Part shown: positions 5,661-5,926 of the stretch, in pieces
Layout: each line of letters starts with the position of its first letter
Numbering within the stretch: position 1 is the first letter of the stretch
DNA from: an uncultured Lachnospiraceae bacterium
GTDB taxonomy: Bacteria > Bacillota > Clostridia > Lachnospirales > Lachnospiraceae
DNA: 5,926 bases
Assembly (NCBI GenBank): GCA_910585295.1
Contig: CAJUDE010000048.1
Location: 1-5,926, forward strand
Direction of reading: 5' to 3'
Translations under genes and position numbers: made by a program
Notes under the pieces: model-generated
What the model was told of the DNA's origin: nothing
Databases searched by the model: none
The model's input: only the letters and a program-made list of their open reading frames with translations

Positions 5661-5825
5661 TCACGCCAGTGATAGAAATTGTTTTTTGTGAGTTTTTGGG
5701 CGAAAATATCCTTGACAAATCCCGTCTTGGTTTTCAATGCTTACGGATTCGCCTGCCCGTTCATCGTCATGGGAGAGTCTTTCGTATAGGGCGGTGAACT
5801 TGTCTTTCTCTGCCTGCTTCTTCAT
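5661..5825 (-). pseudogene. Truncated large serine recombinase, N-terminal remnant
   Basis: A 54-residue frame starting MKKQAEKDKFTALYERLS. Residues 10-33 match the beginning of clostridial large serine recombinases: FTALYERLS holds the Y-x-R-x-S segment (Arg16, catalytic-type Ser18), followed by HDDERAGESVSIENQ (19-33). Full-length members have around 500 residues or more. After ENQ the expected family sequence is missing in all three frames and the reading stops with TGA at 5661. This points to a deletion or recombination, not a simple frameshift. The expression signals are intact: AGGAGG (5835-5840) lies 9 bases before the ATG and a strong promoter precedes it. A short inactive peptide may still be made. 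The remnant shows that the locus was once part of, or beside, an integrative element. Confidence 0.8.
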
Positions 5826-5872
5826 GGTGTGTAACCTCCTTTCGTTGAGGGTGCGCGCTTCCCTATAACCTT

Positions 5873-5902
5873 ATTATACTTATCTGTTCGGGTCAGTGAC
5901 AA
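5873..5902 (-). promoter_or_regulatory. Promoter of the recombinase remnant
   Basis: TTGTCA (5897-5902, five of six consensus bases) and a perfect TATAAT (5873-5878) with 18-bp spacing, ending about 47 bases before the recombinase ATG. The quality suggests a working promoter. Unless the inverted repeat at 5589-5616 stops it, its transcript could run into the regulator and R-M genes. The 24 bases to the right edge hold nothing I can name. Confidence 0.7.
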
Positions 5903-5926
5903 CATAGCTGCTGTGCATTTGCATAA

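Noticed and set aside
5712..5740. Plus-strand TTGACA near 5712 as a promoter
   Set aside because: There is no -10-like hexamer at 16 to 18 bases downstream and no supported gene on the plus strand.
5603..5797. 64-codon plus-strand frame near the right edge
   Set aside because: It starts inside the inverted repeat, runs opposite the recombinase remnant, and shows no family resemblance. The GGAGG before its ATG-like positions is part of the palindrome.
1..5926. CRISPR array, tRNA or rRNA genes
   Set aside because: No regularly spaced repeats, cloverleaf-like sequences or conserved rRNA segments were seen on either strand.

Overview
The window carries a minus-strand type I restriction-modification (R-M) cassette in what looks like a mobile or accessory region of a low-to-mid G+C gut-type Firmicute (class Clostridia is my best guess). 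The support for that host is strong AGGAGG-type ribosome binding sites ahead of nearly every gene, consensus-like sigma-A promoters, and the N-terminal remnant of a large serine recombinase of the kind common on clostridial integrative elements. All real genes are read right to left, so the transcription order is from high to low coordinates.

Right end (about 5903 down to 5590): a good promoter and a strong ribosome binding site lead into a serine recombinase start (5661-5825). The reading keeps the Y-x-R-x-S catalytic segment, then loses family resemblance after about 33 codons and stops at 54. It is a broken remnant. A perfect 12-bp inverted repeat (5589-5616) follows, directly abutting the next promoter.

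Regulator and leader (5587 down to 5209): an extended -10 promoter drives a 68-residue Cro/CI-type helix-turn-helix protein, the likely controller of the cassette. A 91-nt spacer before hsdM holds a 10-codon open frame and a stable small hairpin, and hsdM has an unusually distant ribosome binding site. This could be a regulatory leader.

Core operon (5208 down to 81): hsdM (668 residues; N6-adenine methyltransferase, DGACGTGG and NPPY motifs), hsdS (452 residues; two target-recognition domains and a very acidic tail), a 295-residue protein with two membrane helices and a cysteine cluster, and a DUF1016/YhcG-type PD-(D/E)xK nuclease. The first two junctions are overlaps (4 nt and 11 nt) and the third is a 4-nt gap, so the four genes are probably translationally coupled. 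No hsdR restriction subunit is inside the window. The nuclease keeps its catalytic core but loses its usual C-terminal segment to a short, very A+T-rich tail.

Left end (65 down to 1): a new gene begins with a good ribosome binding site; only 21 codons are visible and I do not recognise it.

Working model (inference): HsdM plus HsdS forms a modification enzyme that marks host DNA under control of the small repressor. The membrane protein and the DUF1016 nuclease ride in the same transcript as accessory functions. The damaged genes at both edges suggest the cassette was moved by recombination.
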